A DNA stretch of 64,000 bases, taken from Agrocybe praecox. Taxonomy: Eukaryota; Basidiomycota; Agaricomycetes; Agaricales; Agrocybaceae. The position numbers were made by a program, and so were the translations under genes. The notes beneath the pieces were generated by a model that made no database searches, had not been told where the DNA came from, and saw only the letters and a program-made list of their open reading frames with translations. Numbering within the stretch: the stretch's first letter is position 1; the number at the start of each line of letters is the position of its first letter. The DNA lies in assembly GCA_964017145.1 (NCBI GenBank), contig OZ024851.1:1116001-1180000 (forward strand), read 5' to 3'. Of the stretch, positions 23,216-35,554 are shown piece after piece.

Positions 23216-23899
23216 TTATGCCTTGGCAGCGGTGGCAGCCTTTGCGTCCTCAGCAGCAGCAACGGCAGGGTTGACTTTCTTTCCATCCTTCCATCGGACA
23301 CGGGGAGGGGGGGCACGGTTGCGACGACCCTCACGCGAGCGGACACGGACGACTGAGAATTCATCAATTGAGCGATACTTTTTCCAAATAAGATTGACTT
23401 GAACATACCGTGCGAGTGGATAGCGCACGACACGCAGTAAGCGATTTTGATGTACAGCTTGGGGATGGCATATTCTGTAGGTGAAAAAAGCGATAAGTAA
23501 ATTGAACTGAAACGAAATAACGTAGTAAACGCACCTTGGTAAATGCTAGCCTCGCTAATATCCCTGACAGCAGCACTCTCGACCATGTTCCTCACGGTGA
23601 AGCGCTTGATGGCCTTGTCCTTGGGAACGCAGCGCGAGCAGTTGGAGCATCGCATGAAGGTGACATGGCCACGTCCCTTCTTGTTACGGCCGCCATTTCT
23701 TCTTTTCTTGGTCTAGAGGGGCGAGCAGATAAGCGTCGATTCCAGATTGCAATTTAGCAGGCGAAAAGGTTCCAATAAACACGACATCCAAAGTTCGAAA
23801 CCGGCATCCAGCCCAAATCCATCGAGAAATGCCACAAATGACGCAGAAACGGTGTAGAACATGGTTTTTGTGCGTTCAGACGTTGTGAAAACTCACCAT
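23216..23899 (-). CDS. RPS26: 40S ribosomal protein eS26
   Basis: Four exons on the minus strand: 23897-23899 (the ATG alone), 23535-23712, 23409-23474 and 23216-23352, about 127 aa. The protein has the eS26 hallmarks: a basic start ([17 protein letters not shown]), the zinc-binding [29 protein letters not shown], then [10 protein letters not shown] and a C-terminal basic tail with RAPPPRVRW. Splitting the start codon from the rest by the first intron is common for ribosomal protein genes. In the small ribosomal subunit the protein lies near the mRNA exit channel. The tail after KKVNPA is alanine-rich and slightly longer than usual. Confidence 0.97.
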
Positions 23900-24315
23900 T
23901 TTGAGTGTCGGTGTCGAGGGGCGATGTGTTGGACGACGACGAGAGGATTTGTCGGTATGCTTGGTGCCTTTCGGATGTGTCCGTTCTCACAGACCGGCCG
24001 GAGCGGCAGCTTTTGCCCGGCCAAATCTATTTTCGGACCTGGCCTTGTTTATTTCCGTCACAATGGATTTTCAATCGCCCCTTGCTCCGTCTCATGAATC
24101 CTATTGTTCTCTACCTCGCTACCCGCTGACAAGCTCCCCTTTGTTCTCCTCTCATATAAGGACACAATGGGAGGCCTGAATTTTCCCTATTCCTCTTTCT
24201 ATCCTATAGACCCTGAGCCCGGTGCTCGTTCCAGTTCATCAACCAACGCTGTTTACGACTTTTTCTTTCTCTAATCCCATATTTTCACGAGGAACTTCTT
24301 TTATTAACGTCTAAA

Positions 24316-25289
24316 ATGCATTTCATCTTCTCAATCTCTGCTGCTCTTTTTGCGACCACTCTCGTTCGATCTGCGCCTACAGGCGCAACGCTGGATGCTG
24401 CCACTCTTCTTGCAAATGGCCAGGCTGCCCAAAAACTCAACAGCCAGTTCTCCAATGGTAACATCTCTGCTTCTGACCCCTGCCAAGGTGTGTTTTATTT
24501 ATCCTCGCCATGAATAACAGAGTCTTAATCTTTTTTCTCAGGCGATCAAATAGCCTGCATCGAAAATGCGATTGCGACATGTGAGAATGGTAAATTCGAT
24601 GTTTCGCAAGGGCGATGCTCCAAGTCGAATACATGCTTTGCTCTTCCCAATGTCAGACAAAATGGAACTGTGCGTTTTCACAATTTTTATCATGAAATAT
24701 CTCTGAACTTTCTCCTCAGGACCTGGCTTGCACAAGTGAAAAGAGTGCCCTGTCTCTCATAGAAGCTACTGGTGCCAAAGGAGGCATTACTGGCTCTGAT
24801 GCTGGTTCTAGTGAACAAACCGGTAGTTCTCGAGCAGCCTCCACTACCGCAGATTCCGACGATGAAGGCAGTGAAATGAGCTGCACCGACACGAGCGTAC
24901 CAACCGCTTCACCCACAGTAGACCGCGTCACTGTAACCGTAACCCTCGCTCCTACGCAGACAGTGACTCTCCCACCAGTAACCGCCACTATCAGCCCCGA
25001 AGAAGCCTCGAGCGTGCTCTCGAGCATTGCTGCTCAGGGGACAGCGACTTTGGATGATTCCGCATCCTCCTCTACCATACTTGCCACACCTTCGGCTTCT
25101 GCTGAAGTCACTGACACCGCTTCACCTGCGGCAACCACCATCCTTTTGACTGTAGGTCGCGATGCGTCTGAGACTACGGTTCTCTCATCGTCCACCTTAG
25201 CATCGGCTGCAGCTGCGATCACCTCGTCTGCGGATGCCTCCACATCTGATGACGGGTCCTATGGTTCTGGAGCGTATGGTGGATACTGA
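24316..25289 (+). CDS. Small secreted protein with a CBM19-like cysteine domain and Ser/Thr-rich tail
   Basis: Three exons: 24316-24487, 24542-24669 and 24720-25289, about 289 aa. A signal peptide (MHFIFSISAALFATTLVRSAP) is followed by a region of about 60 residues with six cysteines in the order DPCQGDQIACIEN, ATCENGKF, GRCSKSNTCFALP and DLACTSE. This cysteine and CFALP pattern is that of family 19 carbohydrate-binding modules, which bind chitin in characterised fungal chitinases. The rest is Ser/Thr/Ala/Val-rich with valine-threonine repeats, as expected of an O-glycosylated wall-associated stalk, and ends SYGSGAYGGY. No GPI signal is clear. A role in the cell wall is inference. Divergent from eS26, with about 400 bases between the starts. 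Confidence 0.8.
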
Positions 25290-26091
25290 TTTCATTTTTT
25301 GTTTCTTTGTCGCATTGCGAATTACCACACACATTGACACTTACTTACATACCAATCATCCACGATACTGTAGCAACTACCTCATACCATTTGTATTCAT
25401 ATCATAGGTTCTCCTCTTCTAAAAGAATGATGATTATTTCCCCGACGATGCACATTCCTAGGCTGGTTCCTCCTAATTTAATTTTATACACACAACAGGC
25501 AGAATGGAAGTAAGTATTAGGCGTCCAGACACTTCCTAACCACTGTTACCCTTCGCATTTAACCTTAACCCTATTAGTATCAGTCGCATAGAGCCTGTCC
25601 GATACCTCCGTTCTCTTTGTTCAGATTGTCAACGTCAGACACAAGGCCTGTCGAGATTCGAGACCAAAAGATTGCTCACTTTTGGGCAAGAAAATCCGTT
25701 GGACCACACATGAAGAACACGAAACGAGACAGGCCCCGACCTCCACGAAGAGAATCGCTATCGCTTAGAAAAAATAACAAAAAATACGTGCGCAGACTTT
25801 TGACCGGTAAATTGTCCTCAAAATAGTCTAGAAAAAAAAAGGAATCTCATCGGGCTGAACTAAGCACAGCCATTTCCCCCGCTGGTCAGATGTCCTATTA
25901 AAAATGCAGCATTGTCAGCGCATACAATAATGAATGGGGTGGCTGGCTGGCATTAGGTGGTCATAGCGTCGTGGGAGCGGACTTTTAATGGACAGCATGA
26001 TGGTTGTGTTGAAATCAACGTTCAAATACAGTCGCGTCTCCCAATTTCTTTCTTCCTTTCCCTCCCCCATTCTTTCTCCTCAACTACCACA
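25290..26091. other. Intergenic, 3' region and promoter
   Basis: No gene seen. The stretch upstream of 26092 is C/T-rich (tttctttcttcctttccctccc), a usual core-promoter feature in basidiomycetes, just before the start of the zinc-finger gene. Confidence 0.5.
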
Positions 26092-27542
26092 ATGTCCGAG
26101 AAAAATACAGGATACCGTCTTGAGTACGCTACATCCGCTAGGTCCAAATGCAAAGGTTCTTTTTATTTTATTGACAACAAATACATGACAAGCGCTAACG
26201 ATATTCCTCATTCTTAATTGCTTTTAGGTCCTAAGCCATGCAGCGGTGAGTCCACTGCACTCCAGTGGCACAAATCTCGTTTTTCTTATTTTTCTTTTTG
26301 CAGGAACTGCCATTGGCAAAGGCGACCTTCGTTTTGGCACACTTGTTGAAATGCGTGGCGCACCCAGCTTGTAAGCGTGCCTGCTGGTCTCGCAGCCTGT
26401 TGTCCATGCTGATTGTATTTTTATTTCAGTGTCTGGAGACATTGGGGATGCGTAACGCCGAAAATCATCGAAAACATGAAGTCTAAATTCGAAGAAGCTC
26501 CTGAACTTGATGGTTATGACGAGCTCAAGCCCGAAGATCAAGCACGCATCACTAAGGCCTGGACTGAGGGACATGTTGCTGACGAGGACATTCCCGCGAG
26601 CGCTAGAAAGCCTGAAGGTGAAGAGGACGAGGAGGAAGATAAGCCAAAGAAGGCTGCTAAGAAGGCACCTGCGAAGAAGAAGGCAGCTGAAGGATCTGAA
26701 GAGGAAGCTGCTGAAAAGCCTAAGAAAGCGAGAGCACCGAAGGCCAAGGTATGTCGTTGCTGAAGTCAACTTTAGGAGTATTCATGGAATTGATTTTTTT
26801 TGCGTGGTCAGAAAGCCGCCCCTGCCAGTGATGCTGAAGAAGATGAAGGCGAGGAGGAAGAAGAAGAGAAACCTAAGAAGAAGGCACCTGCGAAGAAAGC
26901 TGCCCCTAAAGAAAAGGCTGCACCCAAGGAGAAAGCTGCACCTAAGAAACGGGCGTCAAAGAAGAAGGTAACTAAAAATTTATCGTGTATGAAAGTAGTA
27001 ACTTACTTTTATGTTTCCACTAGCAGGAAGAAGACAACGAGTCTGGTGAAGATTTCACCAAGGAGCTCGAGGAAGTCGAACCTGGCTCTGACGAAGACGA
27101 CGATGTTGAAGAAGAAAAACCCAAGAAGAAGGCTCCTGCCAAGAAGGCTCCTGCGGAAAAGAAGGCTCCTGCAGAAAAGAAAGCACCTGCGGAAAAGAAA
27201 GTGCCCGCAGAGAAGAAAGCGCCCGCCTCCAAGAAGGCAGCTGCTGAGAAGACAGAAGCCACCGAGAAGAAAGCACCCGCTGAGAAGAAAGCGCCTGCTG
27301 AGAAGAAGGCACCCGCTGAGAAGAAAGAGCCCAAGAAAAAGGCCGCTCCCAAGAAATCAGCTGATGACGACGTCGAAATGTCCGCCCCCGAAGCTGGTAG
27401 CTCTGAAGAAGGTAGCAGCAAAAAACGCAAGGCTCCCGCTAGCAAGACTGCTGCTAAACCACCCTCCAAGAAGGCCAAACCTGCTTCCAAGGCGAAGAAG
27501 AGCAAGGAAGTCGTCGAAGAGGACGACGAAATTGAAGAGTAA
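26092..27542 (+). CDS. PARP-type zinc-finger protein with a lysine/alanine-rich H1-like tail
   Basis: Six exons close in frame: 26092-26155, 26228-26245 (only 18 bases), 26304-26370, 26430-26748, 26812-26967 and 27027-27542, about 379 aa. The N-terminal 80 residues form a PARP-type zinc finger: YRLEYATSARSKCKGPKPC, then KGDLRFGTLVE, then WRHWGCVT, supplying the Cys-Cys-His-Cys ligands. In PARP1 and DNA ligase III this finger recognises DNA breaks. The next 60 residues end the folded part (DGYDELKPEDQ). Everything after is Lys/Ala/Glu/Pro low-complexity, with reiterated KKAPAEKK units and acidic patches, resembling a histone H1 tail. No catalytic domain is present. A nuclear chromatin or DNA-damage role is inferred from the domains only. 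Confidence 0.9.
27120..27345 (+). repeat. Degenerate AEKKAP-coding repeats
   Basis: Units of 15-18 bases encoding variations of A-E-K-K-(A)-P recur about a dozen times in the last exon of the zinc-finger gene. Some neighbouring units are identical at the DNA level, so slippage is the likely origin. Confidence 0.7.
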
Positions 27543-28949
27543 ACCTGTGCTCTTCTTTTCTGCCTCACGCTCTCTCGTCCTCTGGATGAATCACTGCTGC
27601 TGCTCTTTGCTGCTTTCCTGCCCTCTAGTGTCCTCTCTCTCTCTCTCCTTGGGCACTGGTATATCCCACCCACCATGCGGACATTTTTGCCCTCTCTCTT
27701 TACTCCTGTTAATGGGGTTCATGGATTCTTCCAATACCTCTCCCTGGTGTTCTTTAGCTGTCGGTGTTTCCTCGTTCGTTTTTACTTAATCCGTTTATGC
27801 TGTACTATCATCACCTTCGACTTATTTATTTAGTAGCATCTTGTTTTTTTTTTCAGGAATAAATATGGTTTCGGCAACTTTTTCCTTTTCTATTCAGTGT
27901 TTTCTCGGCTGAGGGCGTAGCATCGTCCACGTAGCATCGTTTTCTGGGTCACGACGAGCTTGTGTTGATGGCTGGTCAGCGCTCAGCTGTGTGTCTATCA
28001 TGAGCGCCATGGCCTGTTCCTCGTCCTGTCTAAAACAGGCCGAGACATCGTCATCATTTTCTAATCCGATTTTAACAGATGCATTGCCAACGACCCTTGC
28101 CAAACCCTAACAGCTATCAGTACATCCTTAATCTTGCACTAACGTCTTGAAATTCCTCCCATTGTGACTTCGTAAGTTTCCTCTCTGCGTACCCCTATTA
28201 TTTTGACAATCAACTAAATTCTATTCACTAAGCCCCAAACCTTCTCCAATTCCATGGCAGTCGTAGGCGACATCAAATTCGACACCAACCTGAAATACCA
28301 CTCCGTCATTCGCCCATGCACCCGCAACATCACCAAGGACGAGTTGGAGGCGTCCATCGCCAATCCGAAAACCCTGGTGGGGATCAAATCCATACCCAAA
28401 CACGGGGGGGAAATGTGGGAGGTACTTTCACCGTCAAGGGGTGGGGCTCGGTGGTCCGGTTTGAGGACACGACGAGAAGCACCACATACTCTTTGATGAT
28501 TTTATGAATACGCTTAGACTGGGCGTGTTGGATGTTATAGAATTGGAGTAGGACATCCTCTTTTACAGGTATGTTTATTTTTCGAATGCTCACACGAATA
28601 ATTATGTTGACATTATATTGGCGAAGCATACAAATTAGATGTCCTAGAGGCTACGTACTACTAGGAAGGAACTTTGTTTTTGTTTTAATTAGACGGGAAT
28701 ACAGACCCGATGAACCCCGTTCGCCTGGCATCTTCAGTAAAGGTCTTCCCATCGACAAATCAGCGAGTCCAGGGACTGCGACTTCATGCAAGACAGATCT
28801 CGCTGTAGGGGCGATGTCCTCAGCCAGCTAAGGCCGAAATTCTGATCTGCGGTTGTGGACTTGTGCCACATAACGTTGGCGTATACGTGGGAGGGCGTAA
28901 AATTGTTGCGAATCTATGTGAGTAGGGCCACATCGTAGACATTTCACTT
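27543..28949. other. 3' region and intergenic, no confident gene
   Basis: The first 300 bases look like the 3' UTR of the zinc-finger gene, with aataaatat at 27858-27866 as a possible poly(A) signal. A frame at 28254-28496 (MAVVGDIKFDTNLKYH) has no recognised domain and is opposed by an equally long minus-strand frame. No call is made. Confidence 0.45.
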
Positions 28950-30560
28950 AATTGAAGGTGGGGGAAGAAGGAAGAGTAGTACTCACAGGGGCGACTACAG
29001 TCCTTGCTCTTGTTTCAAAGTCCACGAAGGTACTGCGTCTAGTATCGCACAGGACTCTATCCTGGATCACGCAGCCAGTTCCTCCATTATTGAGAACAAT
29101 AGGCTTCTGCCCGTTTCGTCGACTTCGAACCAGGATTCGGCGGCGGACAGGGGGACGTTGAAGGGAGTATCAGAATGATACTTCTGAGTCATTCCTGCCC
29201 TCCTGGTCAACGCCGTGGCGGTGTCGTTGGTTCCGATAAATGGTGCAGAGCATATATTGCGGTAGCATGATTTCCTATCCCGGGTCTCCCATAGTAATGT
29301 AACCTTTCTCTTCAGATTTGCAGTTGCGAGCTAACAAACCTCCCCCCCCCCCCCAAATTAAGAATTTATTGCAGGCATGTAAGACATACCTCACCCTTAG
29401 CATGGCTTTCAACCTCATTGTGCCCCCAATAACCGACAACTGCACGCCATCCACTTTGACAGGTTGAGGCTCGATGATTTCAGATAACCTGACGCCCCGA
29501 GGCATGGTATTGATTATGCACTCAAAAAAATCCTGGCACGTTTTAACTTTTGGCAAATACGGCAGGGAAAGCTAACCTACAGTGATGTGAATGGGTTTGG
29601 CCTCATGCATGAGTGCATAGCGTGATAAAGCTCTAAACACGACTGACATTTTCATCGCAGCATTCTTGTCGCTATTGAAGACGCGGAATTCGGAAAGGAT
29701 GGTCTGGTTCGTGTTTACAGCGAGAGGATTTTGTATGGTTCCATCCAAGTATTCGGTCACACTGTTAGCATGAAAGGATCAGCAAGGTGGATTGTAGTAG
29801 TTTTCTGATGAGGATCTTACACGGCATTATCGAATTTGGGAGTTATGTCGAAATCCAGAAGAAATTGCGAGCCATCTGCAGGAGGAGAGACTACTTCTGG
29901 AAAATCAGGGGACCGAACGCCTCCAATACTGTGACCACAGGCGACCAAAGAAACCAGCTCTGTTTTGGTAAAACCTTGTTTGCAGAAGGACTCTATGTGA
30001 GTAACGAGGTCCTACTCGGGCCCCAGAACACCTGTTGGCCCTGGAACTGTCGCGTCGACGCGTCCCATGCGGAAAGGAACGGTGGGTCCTCCACACTCTG
30101 CTACAGCCATCATTACACCAATGATGTCGGATTCTAATTTAGTTTGGAGAGGAATAAGAGACGGCACTCGGGCATGAAGCGAAACAGCTCCCTGCTGATG
30201 TATTTTTTTAGAATGTAATGGTTACCATTCCTTGTCCCACATTCTAAAATCAGTCCGTTCAATACTATGGGATTGAAAATTTCAGAATTGAAACTCACTT
30301 CATCTCGGTCACGCTCGAAAGATAGCGAAGCGTCAAGTCCGCCAGTACCATCGTCTGCATTGTGCGTTGCCATATCGTGGTAAGCCTGTTATACAATTGG
30401 AATTTTGTCGTAATAAGTGAACGAATTCAACCATACAAAACGAACCCATTGGGCAGCCACACTTGTGTTGTCGAATGATGACTTCGAAGGTTGGCACCCA
30501 TCTAGCAAGTTAAACAGGGAAAGACCTTCGGGTTCCGGACTTTGTTCGTACAAATAGCGT
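28950..30560 (-). pseudogene. Class-I-like (hybrid/generic) heme peroxidase, inactivated
   Basis: Read on the minus strand, with introns removed, it gives: DGCQPSKSSFDNTSVAAQWVRF joined to AYHDMATHN (distal His), GTGGLDASLSFERDRDE, GVMMAVAECGGPTVPFRMGRVDAT, then GVLGPE, a TAG stop (30012-30014), and DLVTHIESFCKQG, LVACGHSIGGV (proximal His), VVTEYLDGT and a C-terminal domain with PRGVRLSEIIEPQPVKV and SAAESWFEVDE. The order and motifs match basidiomycete peroxidases of the cytochrome-c/ascorbate-peroxidase-related hybrid type that carry a C-terminal extension. The stop stands where the family has Gln (CAG to TAG). The segment between exons near 30180-30300 and the far C-terminus are also poor, so it is probably dead. 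The N-terminal end is not resolved. Confidence 0.8.
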
Positions 30561-31158
30561 CGTAGTGATCAGGGTGATGGCTAGTGATATGCAGCAGACG
30601 CCAATGTGGTCAGCCAATGGTCAGCATACTCGTTGCAATCAATGAGGGCCATACTGCAATTTGCGGGGAGCCTGTTTGGATTGACGTTTCGAAAGCATTG
30701 TATACATAGTCCTAGATAGGCGCCCGAATGGCAGTCCAAACTATTCTCACAGACGCTGCGCTTTCTGCCAAGCTTTGGAAGACACCGTTCCTGAATATTG
30801 GATAGTTATTAGAATACATTGTCTAAAGCGTGTGTGCCTACAATGCAAATGTTCCGACGGAAACTGACTCTTGCGCTCTCTTGCGGGGTTCTACTGACCG
30901 TGCAATATGTCGCCGCTGGAAAGTTGAAACGATGGTGAATCCGAATGATGAATTATGCAAAATCCAGATTGATTGGATTAGATTAGCTCATCATATGTGC
31001 AGATGTGTGACTGACAGCACAACGCGTACAAGTACATCTTGACCACTACCGCCACCTTGCGAGGCTGCTCGACGCGTATGCTAGCCCTAGGCTCGTGACC
31101 AGCCGCAGAATGAGATATCGCGAAGCGATGGAGAATCTCGATTCTCCGGCTGGTACAT

Positions 31159-31677
31159 CTGAGTTTAAAATGAGGGTCTAACGCTTATGATCGCCATCAG
31201 CTCATGTAAGCGTCCCCGTTTAGATAATAGACTTTTGAGGACACCTAAAAATAAATTAGCATGGCGGCGAGCGACTTAGGCCACACCAAGAAATGTTCAA
31301 CGGGTCGTTTTTACAGTGTTCCATCGACCCCGGCGAATGATGCACCATCAATGGGCTACATTTATGTTCTGAAATTACTTGAAAACCACCTTTTCCGCCT
31401 GGGATCAATGCATCTCCAAGTCCCAAGGTCAATTCAAGATTTTTTCGATGGATTACGGGCTCAAATGTGATTATAAGTAAGTCGGACCTGTCAGAACTGG
31501 TGAATTCGACATGGGAGTACGAAAACAAGAGTGGTTTTCGACGCCATTAACGATGAACAACGCGATTTTGGCAGCCGCAAGTTATATTTAGATATCCCCG
31601 GAAGTCTATTATCTAAACGGGAACGCTTACATGAGCTGATGGCGATCATAAGCGTTAGACCCCCTTTTTAAACTCAG
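31159..31677. mobile_element. 519 bp MITE-like element with 78 bp inverted repeats
   Basis: The left end (31159-31236) begins CTGAGTTTAAAA and contains gggtctaacgcttatgatcg; the right end (about 31600-31677) is its reverse complement with few mismatches. The interior of some 360 bases has frames on both strands but no domain. Imperfect flanking similarity (ctggtaca before, ctggaca after) could be a decayed target duplication of about 8 bp, which is not certain. The superfamily is not assigned. Confidence 0.75.
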
Positions 31678-31884
31678 CTGGACAGGTCGTCAAATCGAGG
31701 TCCTGCTCATTTGACGGCCTGTCACAGGTCTATGCTAGCCCCCAGTTTAACTCATACCAGAGTGTTCTAATGTGTGAACCTTATCCGGCTAAGAAAGGTG
31801 AGAAATAAAATGCATTCAATTGACGATTTAGTCTGCTTAATACAGATTTTAACTCTTTTAGTAGCCCTCCTCTTAAATAACCCT

Positions 31885-34377
31885 TTAATGAGCGAATCTG
31901 AAATCCAAGCGCCGATTCCCGATATCTTTGGTCGTTGCAAAATATTTGCTCTTTTCCTGGGCGTATAGTTCGTTAACCCTTAGCAAACAAAGGGCTCGGG
32001 GGGACACTAACGTACCTCATTTGTCATCGCATCCCAAATCTTCGCCTTCTGGTTATTACGCCAGCGGTAGTACATCTTGGTCCCGGGGTAGAGGATAAAG
32101 CAGTTAAATGCACAAATAGCAATCAGGTAGCTGTTCCCTCGACGATCTGGAGCGCGTCACGCCATCTGCGTCAACTAATCACGGATATATGCGTATGAAT
32201 AGGAGAGCATACATGAAGGTGCGTCGTCTTTTCGATATACGTTTGCAGATATAATCGAAGAAGCTTGAACAAACCTGACCCTAGCTTTAGGATATCTGAA
32301 GCAGTGCAGATAATAGGAGTGCACATACATATTGTATATTGAGGCATTAACGGTCCTCGAAGCGACTGCGCCCGCATTTCGAGAACACCATGCCACTTGT
32401 AGTGGATGAGTATACGGATACATCAACAACAGACTCGATATCGCCTACAAAATCATCGGATTTGTGAGTACTACACCCTTCAAGCTCAAGAGCCGTATGA
32501 AGTACTAACGTAGAATCTCCAAGGGTTCACTTTATCAGGAAGTGTTCGGAGTGCGATGAGGAAGGGCATCATCCAGACATTCTCAGTCATGGATGTGAAA
32601 GCGCGGTCATTGAAGTTCTCTGAAACGATGGTAATAGCTGCCGTCGAGATCATATTACCGACCGACGAAGGAATTGTGAGCAAATTGGTGCTGATAGTGC
32701 TAAACCCAAGGTTGCGGAGGGATAAGGTAAGGTACGATCCAGGCGGGCTTGAGGGGATGCCAAAAAGAATCCCTCTGTTGATTCTTGGGTAAGTCTTTTG
32801 TTCATTTAGTGATTAGGATAGCTAGATCCTTACATGATGTACAGAGGCCAGAGGTCATAGTCACACGCAGCTTTCCAGAGACGGCCAATACTCAAGCCCT
32901 CGCGATTATGCATGTCGCCCTAACGAGCTCCTTAAAACAGGGACTCATGATAAAGGGATGATCCATCTCACCTTGGTTGGATCGTCTCGCAGTACTCGTG
33001 ACGTTGCAATTACTTCTTCTCGTTCCGTAAACCAGCCTTTAGGTCTAAACCATGTCTTTGTTTGAGTAGGGGATGGCGGCATCTTGAAAAACGTCATGAT
33101 GCTAATGATGAGTGTGATGACTCCTCTGTGAGGAAATCTTGTTATTGAAATTATTTTCATTTCTAGGTTTCAAAACGCACTCGACCAAGAACAGCCACCT
33201 GGTTGAATGATATTCAGATTTTGTCAGCTTCAATTTGGCAGATACTTACCGCCATCCAGCCTTTCCAAGAACCCCTCGCATACGTAGCACACCGACCGCA
33301 AGAAAACTCGCAAATATGCTGCATACGTTCGATGATATCCAGAATAAGGCCAGTCGAAAGGGAAGTTCATATTTGGTGTAAAAATCTATGTGTGTAGTTC
33401 TTAGTTTACTGAAACGATCGTCCTCGATGGATACCTATGCTCACATGACAAGTATAAAATCAAGTCAGGGATGAAACCACCTTGCAGGATTCTAGGAAGA
33501 TATGATATGTCGCCTATCGGCGATAATGCTCTGACTCGAAATTCACAGAATACGTACCCTAGAAGAGCCCGACAGACAAGAAAACCCGTCCTTCCAGTTA
33601 TAAAAAACTGAGCCATCGTCACGATAGACCATGCGGTCATTTGCATGGGTATCCAGCGGTCGGGGCCAAGCTATTGGATATCAATCATAGGTAATAAGAG
33701 GATGTAGAGCAATTCAAACCCGACTCACGCGTTTGGACACAAGCTGGGAAGGCAGTTCAGCGCATAGGAAGGCAAGCCGAAATACCGTATTTCCCAGATT
33801 GTAGTCTGAAGCCAAGTCAATGGTATTTAATTCGCGGCCTCTGACTCTACTCACCGTTTGTCGTCATCTTCAGATCTGGGAGAAAATTGTCGGTGTTCGC
33901 CTGGCTGAGATTTCCTCGGTCCAGATTTAGAGCTGAAAAGCTAATTGCTGCCCATAACATGACTTTCCAGTCAATTTTTCGGATCAAGTCCTAGCGTCAG
34001 GTTGAACGCAAAGTGAGCCTTCAACTTATAAACATTCGCGTTGCGAAAGCCGAGTTACTCACTCTTTCTTCGCGTTCAGTCCAGCGAGCTGCCACGTCAA
34101 AGCGATGTATATTCTCGTAGTCTGCTTTGGGCCAGTAGTGAGGCGCGAGGTGCGGGTCATCATATACCGAGCGTCTGGTGGAAATGGCATCCAAATCTTT
34201 GGGCTTGTATAGGTGGCGGCGAAAAAGAAAGTTATATAATTTGAACGGTTCGGGTTCAGCGTCACATAGGTCGTCCACTCCAGTTGACGAGTTAACTGAT
34301 GGAGAATGCTTGACAATAGAGCTTGACTGTTCTGAAATTGAGCCGGACCCATCTTCCTTTGGCGGTAGCACGGACAT
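31885..34377 (-). CDS. MFS transporter, allantoate/nicotinate permease type (ACS family)
   Basis: About a dozen exons on the minus strand that close in frame. The first is 34063-34377 and the second starts at 33990. The soluble N-terminus ([10 protein letters not shown]) is followed by [15 protein letters not shown] and [15 protein letters not shown], the usual helix-1 signature of the DAL5/TNA1-like anion:cation symporters. Then come [15 protein letters not shown], a [20 protein letters not shown] motif, [79 protein letters not shown], and a cytosolic tail ending LDFRFAH, a very conserved terminus. Members carry monocarboxylates, vitamins or ureides across the plasma membrane with protons; the substrate here is unknown. 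The last exon after 32010 is easily missed because the frame also stops just past the donor. The gene looks intact. Confidence 0.88.
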
Positions 34378-35554
34378 TGTCGTCGTCGTCGTAAAACGGT
34401 GAATGACGGACGAGGCCAGTGAGATTTATCAATCCTAACCTCTTTTGTGGGTTTATTTCTGACCTTGAGCACATCATTTGTAGCCTAGCTTGCATATTAT
34501 GAGGCTTTCGGCCCACATGCAAAAGTTACACAAAGTGCTCCTCATGACCTTAATCTGTCTAAACGGTTTTCCAGCAGGAAGGCACAATGACAGTAGATAT
34601 GGCGCGAGCTCTCTGTATGGCGTAATTCCTACACGCCTTCTTATGTGCCGTCTTAGTCTAATGGGAGTTTCTCTGCTCTATGCCATCAGTCATCCTTTTT
34701 ACATGGACTATTCCAACACTGCCAAAGACTCCAGCATCACTCAAATATTTTCTACTGGGGCTGTGATCTTCTATGAAGTATCATAAAATCTGTAGAGGAC
34801 TGTACAGTGTAAAATGCGCAATTGAGAGTCGAGATGACGAACGTTACTGCTTTCGTAGAAGGATTGGCTTTATGGGGATACCCCTTGTCCGGAGTCCCAT
34901 AGAATAGAATACAAAAATAGAACACGGGCAAAACACAGGGACAAGAGAATACCAAGACTTCGATAGCATAATGGATTTCCGTATAGTGGAGGCCTTAAAG
35001 CACGAGAATGGTAAGAAATATTCGCCCGCTACATATAATGTCGTCATTATCGTGATCTCGGATGAAATACGAATGAAAATGGAGTGATTTAACACAGGAC
35101 GATGGAAAGGGGAACATCCGAATGACGAAAGGGATTGTCCAATTTAAAGCGATAAGAAAATATTTGCCTTCAACTACTGTATCTAGGATAGAATTCTATT
35201 TGGTTATATAAATGATATAGTACAAATGATTTTGATCTGTCTAGTAAAGTTATATCCGCACTGTTGTCCTTGAGTCGTCTCAAACTTCAAGTGGGATTCA
35301 CTGAAGAAATTGAAGCGCAGGCTCCGTATGGATTGAGCCAACGATAAAAGGAACCGTCTGCTATATATGGCAGGTATTTTGTACAAGGTTGTGGGTCTTC
35401 ATACCCTTCTGCGTTCGGTAATTTTCCAATTTTCTGTTGCATAGCTGGTCGCTGTCAATGGATTAGTCACAACCATTCATTTCAGGACAAATTACCTTTG
35501 GATTTCATATTGCAGAATCCAGAATCCAACTCCGAGCTGCTACTGACATGGGCT
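34378..35554. other. Intergenic, no gene seen
   Basis: Upstream region of the transporter plus about 1 kb without a supportable gene. A 98-codon frame at 34490-34786 has hydrophobic parts but no recognised domain and no clear promoter. Confidence 0.45.

Noticed and set aside
28221..28496. Small gene at 28254 on the plus strand
   Set aside because: Equally long frames occur on the opposite strand over the same bases; no domain and no splice continuation.
31256..31528. Open frames on both strands inside the 519 bp element
   Set aside because: Overlapping in opposite directions, no domain, and bounded by the inverted repeats.
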